Assembly: GCA_003024985.2 (NCBI GenBank)
Contig: PXIH01S0004370.1
From: Euperipatoides rowelli
Lineage: Eukaryota; Onychophora; Udeonychophora; Euonychophora; Peripatopsidae
Length of the DNA stretch: 17,559 nucleotides
Reading direction: 5' to 3' (one strand)
Shown here: positions 6,590-15,558 of the stretch, piece after piece
Layout of the letters: every line of letters begins with the position of its first letter
Numbering within the stretch: the stretch's first letter is position 1
Position numbers and translations under genes: made by a program
Notes under the pieces: generated by a model
Database searches by the model: none
What the model was told of the DNA's origin: nothing
Seen by the model: only the letters and a program-made list of their open reading frames with translations

Positions 6590-8750
6590 TGGGAGATTAT
6601 CATGATTGCGAGTATTAATACAAAAATAGAAGAGAAGGTATTAAAAACAGGGAAAGAATTATTTAATAAGGTGTTAGAGAAAAATTAATGAAGGAATTGA
6701 AAGCTAGAGGTTTAGAGGGAGTGGCAATAGAAATTATTAAAATTTAGGGATAGAGGGTAGGAAAATATTTAGGAACTGTTTTGAAGAAATAATGAGTAGT
6801 GGGGTGATTCCTGAAGATTGGAAAGTAACTAGTGAGAATGGTTTATAAGGGGAAGGGCAAGGATAAAAAAAAATTGGACCGTTGGCTATTACTAGTGTAA
6901 TGTAAAAGTTTTTTTTATGAATATTTTAAAGGAATGGGTGGCGGAATGAAAGGAGAAAGAGGGTATTGTGGGGGGAGTTACAACATGGATTTAGGAAAGA
7001 TAGGAATATGGAAAAAGGAGAGGAGTATTAAGGGGGATGATATGTTGTTAGTTTTAGATATAAAAAAGACATAGGGTAATGTTAATAGGGAACTGTTATG
7101 GGAAATATTTATTTATTTATTTATTTTATTTCTCAAAGTTTAAGCTCAAAGCTTTTACAGTTATAGATTTTCAAAGACTATACAAAATGTACAAATTTAT
7201 ATAGTAGATTTGAAGCTTAATAAATATATACATACATAAATACAAAAATATATATTCAGCACATACACATACATAAACACACATATATATATATAAATAC
7301 ATATACAGTATGTTTTAGGGATAGATAAAGGTTGGTTAAAAAAATTTAAAGGGATTTATGATGGAAATAAATGTGGGGTACAGTGGGAGGGAATTTTGCT
7401 TATAATATCAGCAATTTTGCTTATAATATATTTAGATAGGGTAGGTAGGAAATTATTTGATTCTGGAAGAGGTATTGATTTAAGAGGGGGGGAGAGGAAA
7501 TTACCAGGGTTAATGTTTGCAGACGATATTGTATTGTTAGCAAAAAATAAAGAGGATATGCAAGAATTAATGTGGGGAGGAAGAGAAGCTTGGGTTTGAG
7601 TTTAGTAAGGAGAAATCAAAGGTAATTTGAGTAAATGGTGAGATGGGGACTAAGTGGTGGTTGAATGGGAAGGTAATTGAAGAGGTAAATAAATATGAAT
7701 ATTTAGGGGTGGTGTTAAATATAGGGGATGATTTTTTAGAGGAATGGGGGGGGGGGAATGTGGTCAAAATTTATGAGGAATAAAGGTATGGTAAGAAAAA
7801 TGGCTTTTATGAGTTATAATAAGTATGAAATTATGTTATTATGGAAATCGATAGCAGTTCCAGGGATTATGTTTGGGACAGATGCGGTAGTTTTATCAAA
7901 TAAAACTAGAATAGGGATGGAAAGGGTACAAAATGAAATGGGAAGATTAGCATAAGGAGGGTATATATTTATGATATTGAAGCCATTCAGGTTGTAATGT
8001 GGTGGAGTATTTTTGAGGATAGGAAAGCGAGAGCTAAACTTAAAAGATTCNGTAGGATGCAGTTGATGGATAATAATAGGGTGTGTAAGTGGCTATTTAA
8101 AGATGGGATGTCGAGGGTAAGGAAATCGAGTTTAAGAATTAGTTAAAAAATTTGATATATCTAAAATAAGTATTTATTTGGGTTTGTGGGAAGGGGAATT
8201 AGTATTAAAAAAGATTTTGACTATAAGAAATGGGCTAAACAGGTAGACGGAGTGGTTAAGAAAGAAGGGGAGAGAAGATGGGTTGAGGTATTAAATAAGA
8301 AAAAACATTAAAGTATATAGAAGCAAGAGTTATTAAAGAGATGGGTATATTATATGATAATGGAAGGGGAGTGAATTATTGTTTCAAGCAAGATCAGGTA
8401 GCACTAGGACAAGAGATAGGTTGAAATATTTTGGGAATGAACAAAATGAGGATTATAGATTATGTGTGGGGAAGGGGAAGGAAGATTTGGAACATGTTTT
8501 GTTAGATTGTAAGGAGCTATTGGGAGAAAGATGTAAGATAATTGAGAAAGGGGATAGATGATAGAGATAATAATTGGTTAGGTTTTGAAGGGGAGGGGGA
8601 TTGGATTAACTAGTGAAGGGTTTGTTAGTAGAATGGGAGAAAAGGGTGAAGAAAAATTAGGGAGGAAAGAGGAGGGGAATGATTGGATTAATTAGGGTAA
8701 CATCTGTAATGGAGTGACTGGAGAAAAGGAGAAGCCGATGTGTATCGATC
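6590..8750 (+). pseudogene. Non-LTR retrotransposon (LINE) reverse-transcriptase pseudogene
   Basis: Plus-strand, 5'-truncated RT with frameshifts and stops. Blocks in order: GLEGVAIEII and SSGVIPEDWKVT (RT motif 0/1, 6705-6830); LLVLDIKK...NRELLWEIF (motif A region with the catalytic D, 7040-7108); an insertion at 7105-7312; VLGIDKGWLKKFKGIYDG; IYLDRVGRK; LPGLMFADDIVLLAKNKEDM (motif C, A-D-D intact, about 7503-7560); LEFSKEKSKV; NKYEYLGVVLN; and MERVQNEMGRLA (7915-7953). A C-terminal part with TRTRDRLKYFG and RLCVGKGKEDLEHVLLDCKE (8400-8515) is a damaged C-x2-C...H...C zinc knuckle typical of LINE ORF2. An undetermined base occurs at 8051. The plus strand is strikingly poor in C and rich in G; this stops near 8745. 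A GATGTGTATCGATC tail region follows. Clade not assigned. Not functional. Confidence 0.88.
7105..7312 (-). mobile_element. Small insertion inside the LINE (retroposon-like)
   Basis: The RT frame is interrupted between ELLWEIF and VLGIDKG by about 200 bp of quite different composition (AT-rich, with C restored). It begins with (ATTT)n at 7106-7130 and ends with CA/TA microsatellite sequence at 7260-7310. Read on the minus strand it would end in ...AAATAAAATAAATAAATAAAT, as expected for a retroposon with a microsatellite-type tail inserted in reverse. No coding or recognised SINE head is visible, so the class is uncertain. Confidence 0.5.
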
Positions 8751-9565
8751 AACATTATCCCTTTTTTTTCAAAGAAATTTTAAAAAATATTCAGTGGTAC
8801 AGTAGTTTTACTTCATCACTTTTGATATAGCTTATAATTTACTAGTCTATGCATTATCATTAAAACTTTCTTCCAAAATCATCCCCTTCTCTTTTGCAAT
8901 ATTCAATTATCTTTTTATTTAATAAATAAAAAAATATTATTTTAGTACTTTAACAAAACAACAGATGGCACTCTCAAGTACGTAAATCAAGGATAAGTAG
9001 GCTACAGTTTTCTATCACAAAATAGAAATAGTAGCGGGATAGGCCTATTATCCAACTATGGAAATTTCAAATAGATTATTAATACTGGGCGTAATTCCCC
9101 TCTTTAATTAATATACTGCTCAACCGCTAATATGACAATCTAGAAGTAAGATGTCTAGACGTTAGAAAAACCTATCTCCATAAAAAAATATATGAATAGA
9201 GGTATGGCACAGATGGCGATCACCATCTAGCCACCATAAGTAATCAGCCTCTGAACAAATATAGCTCCCTTTTTATATAACACAGCATAAAAAAATTAAA
9301 GATGAACAAAGCAAGAGATTACACAGTTCAGATTATTAATTGTTATAACATATCAAAATAAATATAAGGAAAATGTTCTAAAATAAATAAAATTTAACAC
9401 TGAATAGTGTGAACATATTTTACTAAATTGAAATCATTTGCTAAACATCATTGCTCCATAACCCAACAATTATGTGGTTGACTTAATGAGGACTAAATGG
9501 GTGTTTATGGAATATTTAGAATTAAATATAAATGAAGAAATAAAGATAAGATATACTGTACTTAC
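8751..9565. other. Probable TCTE1/DRC5 intron, non-coding
   Basis: Lies downstream (minus-strand sense) of the splice donor at 9564-9565. Reading the minus strand from 9565 down to about 9180 revealed no sequence resembling the missing C-terminal LRRs. It contains AACAGATGGCACT (8960-8972) and CAGATGGCGATCACCATCTAG (about 9210), where AGATGG/CCATCT forms a small inverted repeat. Confidence 0.55.
9560..9565 (-). other. Splice donor after the TCTE1 exon
   Basis: The minus strand reads ...TTTGATATT|GTAAGTAC. GTAAGT is an ideal donor, and similarity to TCTE1 stops exactly here (SCNSFDI, then unrelated VSTVYLIF). The intron phase is 0. Confidence 0.88.
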
Positions 9566-10617
9566 AATATCAAAAGAATTGCAGGACAAATCCAGAATCT
9601 TTAGAGTAGTATTACTGACCAGAACCTTTGATAACATAACTAAAGAAGATCCAGTTAGGCAGTTGCTGGCGATATTTAAATTAGTTAGTGTTTCATTTTC
9701 AAGTAAAGTCTGGCTAAGAGCTTGGCAGCCTTCATCCTCAATACGGTTCAGACGAAGATTCAATGTTTGGATACTGTTGTTAATTGTAAAACTATAGGCA
9801 ATCCCAATTGCTCCTGACCTTCCAATAGAATTATTACACAGATTTAATGTTAAAATATTGTCAACTCCACAAACAAGTTTTCCAATAGCTTTGGCTCCCC
9901 TATCACTAATATTATTATGAGAAAAATCTAAATGTGTCAGTGATGGATGGTGAAGTAAATGACTCGCTAAGACTCGAATTTTCTCATCATCCACTCGACT
10001 GCTTTGAAGACGGAAGACTTTGATACTCTTGCAATTTTCGATACACTTGGCCAGCGATATACAGTCATGCATTGTAAACTGAAACATGTTCCATTCAAAA
10101 TTCATGCCACAGTTTTTAACACCATATGTCAACTGAAGTTCCTCAAAATATGGCAAATGTGGAATCACAAGATTGAAATCAAAGTGATCCGTCACGCTTT
10201 CTTCATCAAGCAAGTTGTCTAACTCTTTTATCGTTGATGATTGTTTCCGATGTCTATCTTTTAAGTTATCAGAAGCACTCTTCAAAGTTATTTTTACAGG
10301 GGGTAGCAGCTGCCTAATATTCAATTTATGAATGAAGTTTCTAGAGAACTGTAGTACATCTTGCACTCTTGAGATATCTGTTGATCCAGGTACAAAGTTT
10401 TCAATGATATCCTGTAAATTTCTTTCAAAATACATACGTTTCCAGCTATTATCGTAATCTGCTACATCACATATTTGCCATCTTGCTTTACAGCATCTTT
10501 TCCAGTAAGTTTCATCACTGATTAGATGAGCAGATACTTTCATAGGTAATTCAGTAGAAAGATTATCAAGTAGTTTTTCCTTCTGTTTACTACTGAAGCC
10601 ATGAAGCACAGGATTGT
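9566..10617 (-). CDS. TCTE1: Internal exon of TCTE1/DRC5 (dynein regulatory complex subunit 5)
   Basis: TCTE1 (DRC5) is an axonemal leucine-rich-repeat protein of the nexin-dynein regulatory complex, which links outer doublets in motile cilia and sperm flagella and is needed for sperm motility. This 1052-bp exon encodes 351 residues without a stop. The first 195 carry family hallmarks: ELPMKVSAHLI, YWKRCCKARW, SWKRMYFERNL, LLPPV, and VKNCGMNFEWNMFQFT. Leucine-rich repeats of exactly 28 residues then start at residues 199, 227, 255, 283, 311 and 339 (e.g. LTHLDFSHNNISDRGA, IQTLNLRLNRIEDEGC). The exon stops inside the sixth repeat. The mammalian protein is about 500 residues, so roughly 100 N-terminal and 60 or more C-terminal residues lie in other exons, not found here. 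The open frame continues upstream to 10678, but those 20 codons are intron. Codons look ordinary and there is no sign of decay. Confidence 0.93.
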
Positions 10618-10632
10618 CTAAAACAAAAATGA
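10618..10632 (-). other. Splice acceptor before the TCTE1 exon
   Basis: The minus strand reads CTTCATTTTTGTTTTAG|ACAATCCTG: a pyrimidine-rich tract and AG directly before the point where family similarity begins (NPVL...). The exon opens with the last two bases of a split codon (phase 1). Confidence 0.85.
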
Positions 10633-11136
10633 AGAAAAGGAAGCATTGGATCATATTTGATTTAACACATGACTGCATCTACAAATCTAATTATTGGTAA
10701 ATTTTTGAAAACTGTATTAATTCTTTTTTTATAATAATTGACAAGTGCGAGAAAAGTATTAATTTTTCTGTGATCCTGAATTAGCTAATAGGCGTATGTC
10801 ACTGTGTTCATTCTTTTCATTAGTGCACTTTATATAAATTTAAAAAATTATGGCAATAAAAAAAAAACTAAATTTGAACTAGGGAAGTGAATAGGAATGC
10901 CACTAGGATTTCTGAAAAACCACCCTTGTTTCCTATGATCAAAAATATTGTGGTTTTTACGGTTTTTGAATAAAATCCATAAAAATAAAATTAGTGTATG
11001 AGTTCAAGTTTTATTATATACTTTGAAATTCAATCACATATATTTATATTTGTTTTAAAAAAATGAAATAAAATAAAACACCTATATACAGTATATAAAA
11101 TCCTTATTTTATGTGCAGAAAGGAAATAGACTAGTG
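10633..11136. other. AT-rich DNA upstream of the exon, probable intron
   Basis: No preceding TCTE1 exon was recognised. Sequence at 10906-10917 (GGATTTCTGAAA) has an inverted near-match at 12911-12922, and both sites lie beside GGTTTTT/CCACGG-rich stretches. This is a weak hint of a larger inverted structure around the hAT element. Confidence 0.45.
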
Positions 11137-11202
11137 CAGGGGTGGCAAATAAGATTTGTCCAACCTACCAAAATTAAACAAAAGTTGATGTCATTTTTTT
11201 TT

Positions 11203-11228
11203 ATGTACCAAATCTTTTATTGGTACAT
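11203..11228. repeat. 9-bp perfect inverted repeat
   Basis: ATGTACCAA (11203-11211) and TTGGTACAT (11220-11228) are exact reverse complements separated by 8 bases. Probably part of the hAT subterminal region. Confidence 0.75.
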
Positions 11229-11290
11229 ACAGTATATGTTAATATTTTTTGAATATAAATAAATGGTATAAAATAAAACTAAAGCTAATA

Positions 11291-12089
11291 GGGGAAAATG
11301 GGGGAATGGCATGCACCTAAGCAAGATTCGTTCTTGTGGCAAACTAGTTAAAGTTAAGATAAATGTTTATACATGAAAGTGATCCTTAGTTATCCTACTT
11401 TTAAATGTATATACACATTTCGTGCAAAACTATATCAAATTTAGTAAATATTGAAAATAGTACAAAATGGCATTTTCACGACATTCCCCTATGCAAGACG
11501 GAATACCGTGTTTGTGTGAAGGAATTTTGTGCATTGTTACTGAATCTGGAAAACAACACAGTAAGCTTTTTTAAATTAGTAAAAAAAAAAAAAGATGAAA
11601 TTCTTAATTAATTTGAGTTATTCATGAATGAAAATAATATTAATAATAATACTAATAACCAAAATAATTATAATAGGGTTAGACCGCACAATTACCCCAA
11701 TCGTGTTTCACGCTATTACCCCATTCGTGTTTCAAAATTTAATTTATACGTAGCAGGCAAACCTTTTATCTTAATGAAGTAAACTATACATGAGCACATT
11801 CTCTAAATACTACCATTTAAGAATTTAGGCCTATTTGACTAAAAATTATTGAATAAAATAAAATTAGCTAATTCTCTTATTTTCTTAAGCCAAAAACTAA
11901 CAAGAAATATTTGATTTTTCTACTCTTGCACATTTATAAAATAAAATTTCAAGAATCTTTCGATCAATTATTGGTGCATACTGCAACCAGAAGAAGGCAG
12001 TACTAGATAGATTCATTAATTGTATCACGTAATATGAAAAACCTTGATGATCGGTATTACCCGCTGCATGGTATTCCCCCACCTTCCCC
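11291..12089. mobile_element. TA-flanked element nested in the hAT candidate
   Basis: The first 25 bases (11291-11315: GGGGAAAATGGGGGAAT, two variable bases, CATGCA) and the last 25 bases read on the other strand (12089-12065: GGGGAAGGTGGGGGAAT, two variable bases, CATGCA) match at 21 positions. TA dinucleotides flank both ends (11289-11290, 12090-12091), as a 2-bp target duplication would. The 799-bp interior has no transposase. It holds a direct repeat of ATTACCCCaaTCGTGTTTCA at 11691-11710 and 11715-11734 (24-bp spacing) and further ATTCCCC/ATTACCC words near both ends, which look like subterminal binding motifs. A Tc1/mariner-like MITE is a reasonable guess, but the family is not recognised. 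Confidence 0.62.
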
Positions 12090-12416
12090 TAATGTCACAT
12101 AAAAACAAAACTATCAAAGGTCGACAACAAAAAGCAAAGATATTAATGGTATCTATCAAAGCAAAAATGCGTAGGCTATCTCTATTTCTTTTAAAACAAA
12201 ATAATATTTTATTAGAAGTCTTTAGCTTCAAGTTATTTGCAATATTTTTTTATATCATGCTGTTATGTTGTCTCTTGCAAGGTAATATATGAAAATGATT
12301 GTTTTATGCCATTTTTTGTTTGAATAGACAGTATTTATTTGATAAAATTTCAATGAAAAATTAAATTACTTAGCGTGTCGCCAAATATCTGAAACATGCC
12401 ATCTTTGGCATCCCTG

Positions 12417-13142
12417 GTCACTAGCGTCATCTATTAATAAAAATTATAACTATATTATACTTGAACTTTTTAAATAAAAATTTTTCATAAAATTTTAATG
12501 GGGAGAGAGAAACAAAAAGGGGGGGGGGGGGGGACAAAAATATATTTTTTTCTTTCATTTTAAACAAAGGAGGGAGGGGGGAAATATTAATTGCCGTCAT
12601 TTAACTGATCTTCTGTGCCTGGTTATCTAGTTATAATGAATTAGTTTATTTGCATTATAATAATCTGGTCATTAAAAATAAAATATGCGTGGAATTTCAA
12701 TGATAAATACTTTGATAATTTTATAGTATGAAATAATTTTATAATTAATCATTTTTATTTAAAATTTTAATCAAACTTCAATTTTTATTTATTTTCCTAC
12801 TTAAGTATATTAAAATTTTAAAAAAAATCAAAAGTCTCACAAACTTTAGGCGGTTTTTCTTTTTCCATTTTATTATTTAAAACCACGGTTTTTGGTTTCT
12901 GTTAAAATCATTTCAGAAACCCATTCAGCTTTTAATGAGATAACCCCACTTTTTAAGTTTTGTCCCGTGTTCTGCTTAGGTATAAAATATCACACTTTAT
13001 TATCCAAATTAATGCCAATTAAAAAAATATTAAAATAAATAATAAATAGTAATCATCTCCAACTTTGATTTTATTGATCTATAAATATATTTACATAAGT
13101 CACACCTAATTTAAAAATCTCTCATTCTACTAACTCTGTTTT
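12417..13142. other. AT-rich non-coding DNA with a G15 run
   Basis: No coding frame can be supported. It contains a run of 15 G at 12519-12533 and a second G-rich stretch at about 12569-12582. Reverse complement of CTAGATGAC-like wording occurs at 12421-12434 (AGCGTCATCTAT). Confidence 0.55.
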
Positions 13143-13795
13143 CAGAGGTGGACTAGGGCCAGTAGGATGGAGAGGCTCAGGCCAAAGGAAAAATAGTTGT
13201 GGCTAGGAGTGGTAATTTTCTTGTATTATATCTATTGACGCAACAGATATAATACATAAGATCTATAACAAAATAGTACTTTCTATCAGCCCTGTAAATA
13301 ATCTGGATTAAAAAGTTATAAAAAAAAAAGTCGTCCATATTATGAAATGTTCCAGTCAAAGTCCTATCTTAACTAACAAAAGTTCCTACACTGATTAATG
13401 TAATATATTGTATATTATTTTGTGTTTGATTTTTCTTTTATTTTGTGTTTTAATTTATTTATACTTTGTAATTTTTAACTACTTCTACTTTAAGAAGTAT
13501 ATATATTTATTAACTTTAAACTTTCTCTGTAAGAGACTTATATGACTAAACTAAACGCCAATTGGCTACGGTCAAAAATCTATTAGTCTTCTACTGTATT
13601 ATTTTAAAATACCTCAACAAGGGACTCTGCTCCTGAACCCCACCCAGGATGCATTCCCTGGACTCCCTTGTGTCCCCCCAAAAAATACAAAACTCTAGTG
13701 GCCTACTGCCCCTGACTTTTAAAAATAAAAATACATATTTTCAAAGGGCCGTCACTTCACCTTTGAAAGATGCCAACCCTAGAAGTGAAAGGGAA
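13143..13795. mobile_element. Possible decayed DNA-transposon sequence
   Basis: Starts with CAGAGGTGGACTAGGGCC (13143), similar to the end at 4507. A GC-richer patch at about 13620-13720 (CTGCTCCTGAACCCCACCC, then AGTGGCCTACTGCCCCTG) contains a very rough inverted counterpart of GGGCCAGTAGG. The interior is AT-rich. The evidence for one element spanning both ends is weak; they may be separate fragments. Confidence 0.28.
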
Positions 13796-13900
13796 AAAAC
13801 TTCATACCGGTACGCTATATGTTTGGTCACACTTTTTAAATGTATATACTGTGATACTCTTAAAAAGTACAGAGCTCATGCCATGTTAATAAAATCATAA

Positions 13901-14584
13901 AAGTTAATTAATAAAAGGATTTTTATTATTTTTAAACTTAAAAGGCTTAATTTACCACCAAAAATAATTATTCATGCCTATAAAACTTCCATTTTGCCCA
14001 TCCTTGATTATGGATCGGTAGTAAGGTCAGGAAGTATAACTCTAGATCAATCTCAAGCTTTAGAGCGAGTTCAATCTCGAATTCTTAGGGTTATCCTCGG
14101 TAATGCCTTTATAAATTATAGCCATGCTTTAACCTTCTTTAATATTCAAACTTTAAAAGAAAGAAGATCATCAATTACAGTCAAATTTGCTAAGTCTTTT
14201 TTTCAGTCTTATCCTGACCTGTGTCCGGTTTCCCAGTATGAAATTTCTGGCATAAAAAACAGAAATTCTGATAAACTATTCAAACCATTCATTAAAACAA
14301 AAAGGTATCTTAATTCACCTATTCCCCATTTTTGGTCATCCATAAATGATCATATCTAGTCATCCATCAATAAGTTCCATCTTTCTTGTATATACTGTTT
14401 GTGTACTATAATATGTAATATCCATTTTTATAGATCTATATTTTCTTTATATTTTAATTTTATCAAATCACACTGCCTTGTAATAATGACCCACATCCGC
14501 TTGGGCTAGGGTCATTAATAAATTATTTGTATTTTTCCTACAATTTGTTTATATCAATAAAACCCGAAATAATAATAATAAATA
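13901..14584 (+). pseudogene. 3' fragment of a CR1/Jockey-type LINE
   Basis: An open stretch of 152 codons (13901-14356, stop TAG at 14357) matches the thumb and C-terminus of non-LTR reverse transcriptases. The blocks are LNLPPKIIIHAYKTSILPIL, DYGSVV, ALERVQSRILRVILG, ALTFFNIQTLKERR, FAKSFF, RNSDKLFKPF and TKRYLNSPIPHFWSSIND. The fixed order and the Y-S-P-I-P ending are characteristic. It lacks the endonuclease and the RT catalytic core. This is ordinary 5' truncation, since the sequence begins after an in-frame TAA at 13898. A 3' non-coding part with CTTGGGCTAGGGTCATTAATAAA (about 14496-14520) and an (AAT)n tail at 14568-14584 closes it. Its amino-acid sequence differs clearly from the LINE at 6590-8750, so it is a second lineage. 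No stop or frameshift interrupts the remaining frame. Confidence 0.85.
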
Positions 14585-15089
14585 CTGAAGCTCAGTTTAT
14601 AACCATATGTAATATTAACTTTATAAGCAATTACTGTAGGCTACTTTTTTAAATAACATGTGTCCAAAATGTACACTTAAAATTCTTTACAATTTGAAGA
14701 ATGTTGATCAAATGTTTGAAGTTTGAACAGATACTCTGCAATGATATTTGAAGTCAACTGATATATGAACAATATGGTGGACGACAAATGATTTATATGT
14801 TCAGAAGGTATGAAAAGTCCTGAACCAAATATTGATTGTCCATTGTGTTACCACCTTGTGACATATAAGTTGCTTTATGAAAATTTTTTGTTTTCATGGA
14901 ACTTGTAAAGAAGATGTCTTAACTAACATTGTGTCCTACATGTTATTCTTTCTTGTTTTGAGAGAATCCTGTAAAGAGGTTTTTGCAAATCTTGGCATAA
15001 TGTTTTTGTTTTAGTTTATACATAGTGTATATCAATCATTGTATTATGTGTGTTAAATATGATGGTAGTAATATGTGGAATGTGGTATC
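14585..15089. other. Non-coding DNA, no gene seen
   Basis: AT-rich, low-complexity stretches alternate with mixed sequence. Several short open frames lack splice signals or recognisable motifs. Confidence 0.5.
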
Positions 15090-15097
15090 ATATAGAT

Positions 15098-15550
15098 CAG
15101 GGTCAGGGGTTATCAAACCTGTGCCTGTGGGTACGATGGTGCACATCAACCATTTTGTGTGTGCCCACCGCTGTTGGACCATAAAACGATCGATTGTCCA
15201 CATTAACTTGGCGGTCGCCGGATCCTATTGATTTAGATTGTAAGTGGTTAAGCAACCAATTTACGTAGTTATTTTCTTGTAAATTGACCTCTTTAATTCC
15301 ACCTTTTGTGCCAAGTTAACGTGGACGAACTTGAATGCAATGCACGCAGATGGCCAAATTGAGTATTGGTGGGGATAGTTAGAGAATTATCTAAATACAG
15401 ACGATACAATCCAGATTCTACAATGTTTTTAACAGCTGCACATATTTTTTTCATCATTATAATAATAATTACAAAAAATATAGATGGTGCCCTCCGCCCT
15501 ACCAGTATTTTAGAATGAGCTCAAGGGTACAAAAAGGTTGGGAACCCCTG
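15098..15550. mobile_element. hAT-type MITE with 8-bp target duplication
   Basis: Left end CAGGGTCAGGGGTTATCAAACC (15098) and right end, on the opposite strand, CAGGGGTTCCCAACC (from 15550). Flanks ATATAGAT (15090-15097) and ATCTAGAT (15551-15558) agree at 7 of 8 bases, the duplication length of hAT elements. The left end seems to carry an extra CAGGGT copy. The 453-bp interior codes for nothing credible. It folds back: GTCCACATTAACTTGGC (15196-15212) pairs with GCCAAGTTAACGTGGAC (15310-15326) with one mismatch, and inside that CAATTTAC pairs with GTAAATTG (15257-15286). It is therefore a non-autonomous element of foldback type. Confidence 0.75.
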
Positions 15551-15558
15551 ATCTAGAT

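Larger units (their letters stand above)
11137..12416. mobile_element. Candidate hAT element hosting another transposon
   Basis: The left end CAGGGGTGGCAAATAAG (11137) and the right end on the opposite strand CAGGGATGCCAAAGATGG (from 12416) share CAGGGxTGxCAAA, the usual form of hAT terminal repeats. Flanks are GACTAGTG on the left and, two bases beyond the right end, CACTAGCG. These could be a diverged 8-bp CTAG-centred target duplication (6 of 8), but the two-base offset is unexplained. Excluding the nested element at 11291-12089, the remainder is about 480 bp and encodes no transposase, so it would be non-autonomous. A perfect 9-bp hairpin (ATGTACCAA/TTGGTACAT) lies at 11203-11228. Confidence 0.5.

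Noticed and set aside
9474-10222. Plus-strand open frames opposite the TCTE1 exon
   Set aside because: Antisense shadows of a well-supported coding exon, without motifs of their own.
10618-10678. N-terminal 20 codons of the long minus-strand open frame, starting with ATG and hydrophobic (signal-peptide-like)
   Set aside because: A strong splice acceptor lies exactly where TCTE1 similarity begins, so these codons are intron; the hydrophobic look comes from the pyrimidine tract.
12044-12292. 82-codon plus-strand frame and the overlapping minus-strand frames
   Set aside because: They run across the end of the nested transposon and show no domain; composition is that of AT-rich DNA.
12519-12533. 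G15 run, and G runs at 4173-4184 and 7746-7756, as regulatory G-quadruplexes
   Set aside because: Single homopolymers prone to slippage and assembly error; no spaced G-tract pattern or gene context supports a function.
13649-13900. Plus-strand 83-codon frame directly upstream of the CR1/Jockey-type fragment
   Set aside because: Its last residues loosely resemble RT linker sequence, but most of it falls in GC-richer transposon-like sequence with no RT motif, so it was not merged with the LINE.
15025-15231. 68-codon plus-strand frame
   Set aside because: Crosses the boundary of the hAT MITE at 15098, so it cannot be an ancestral gene.
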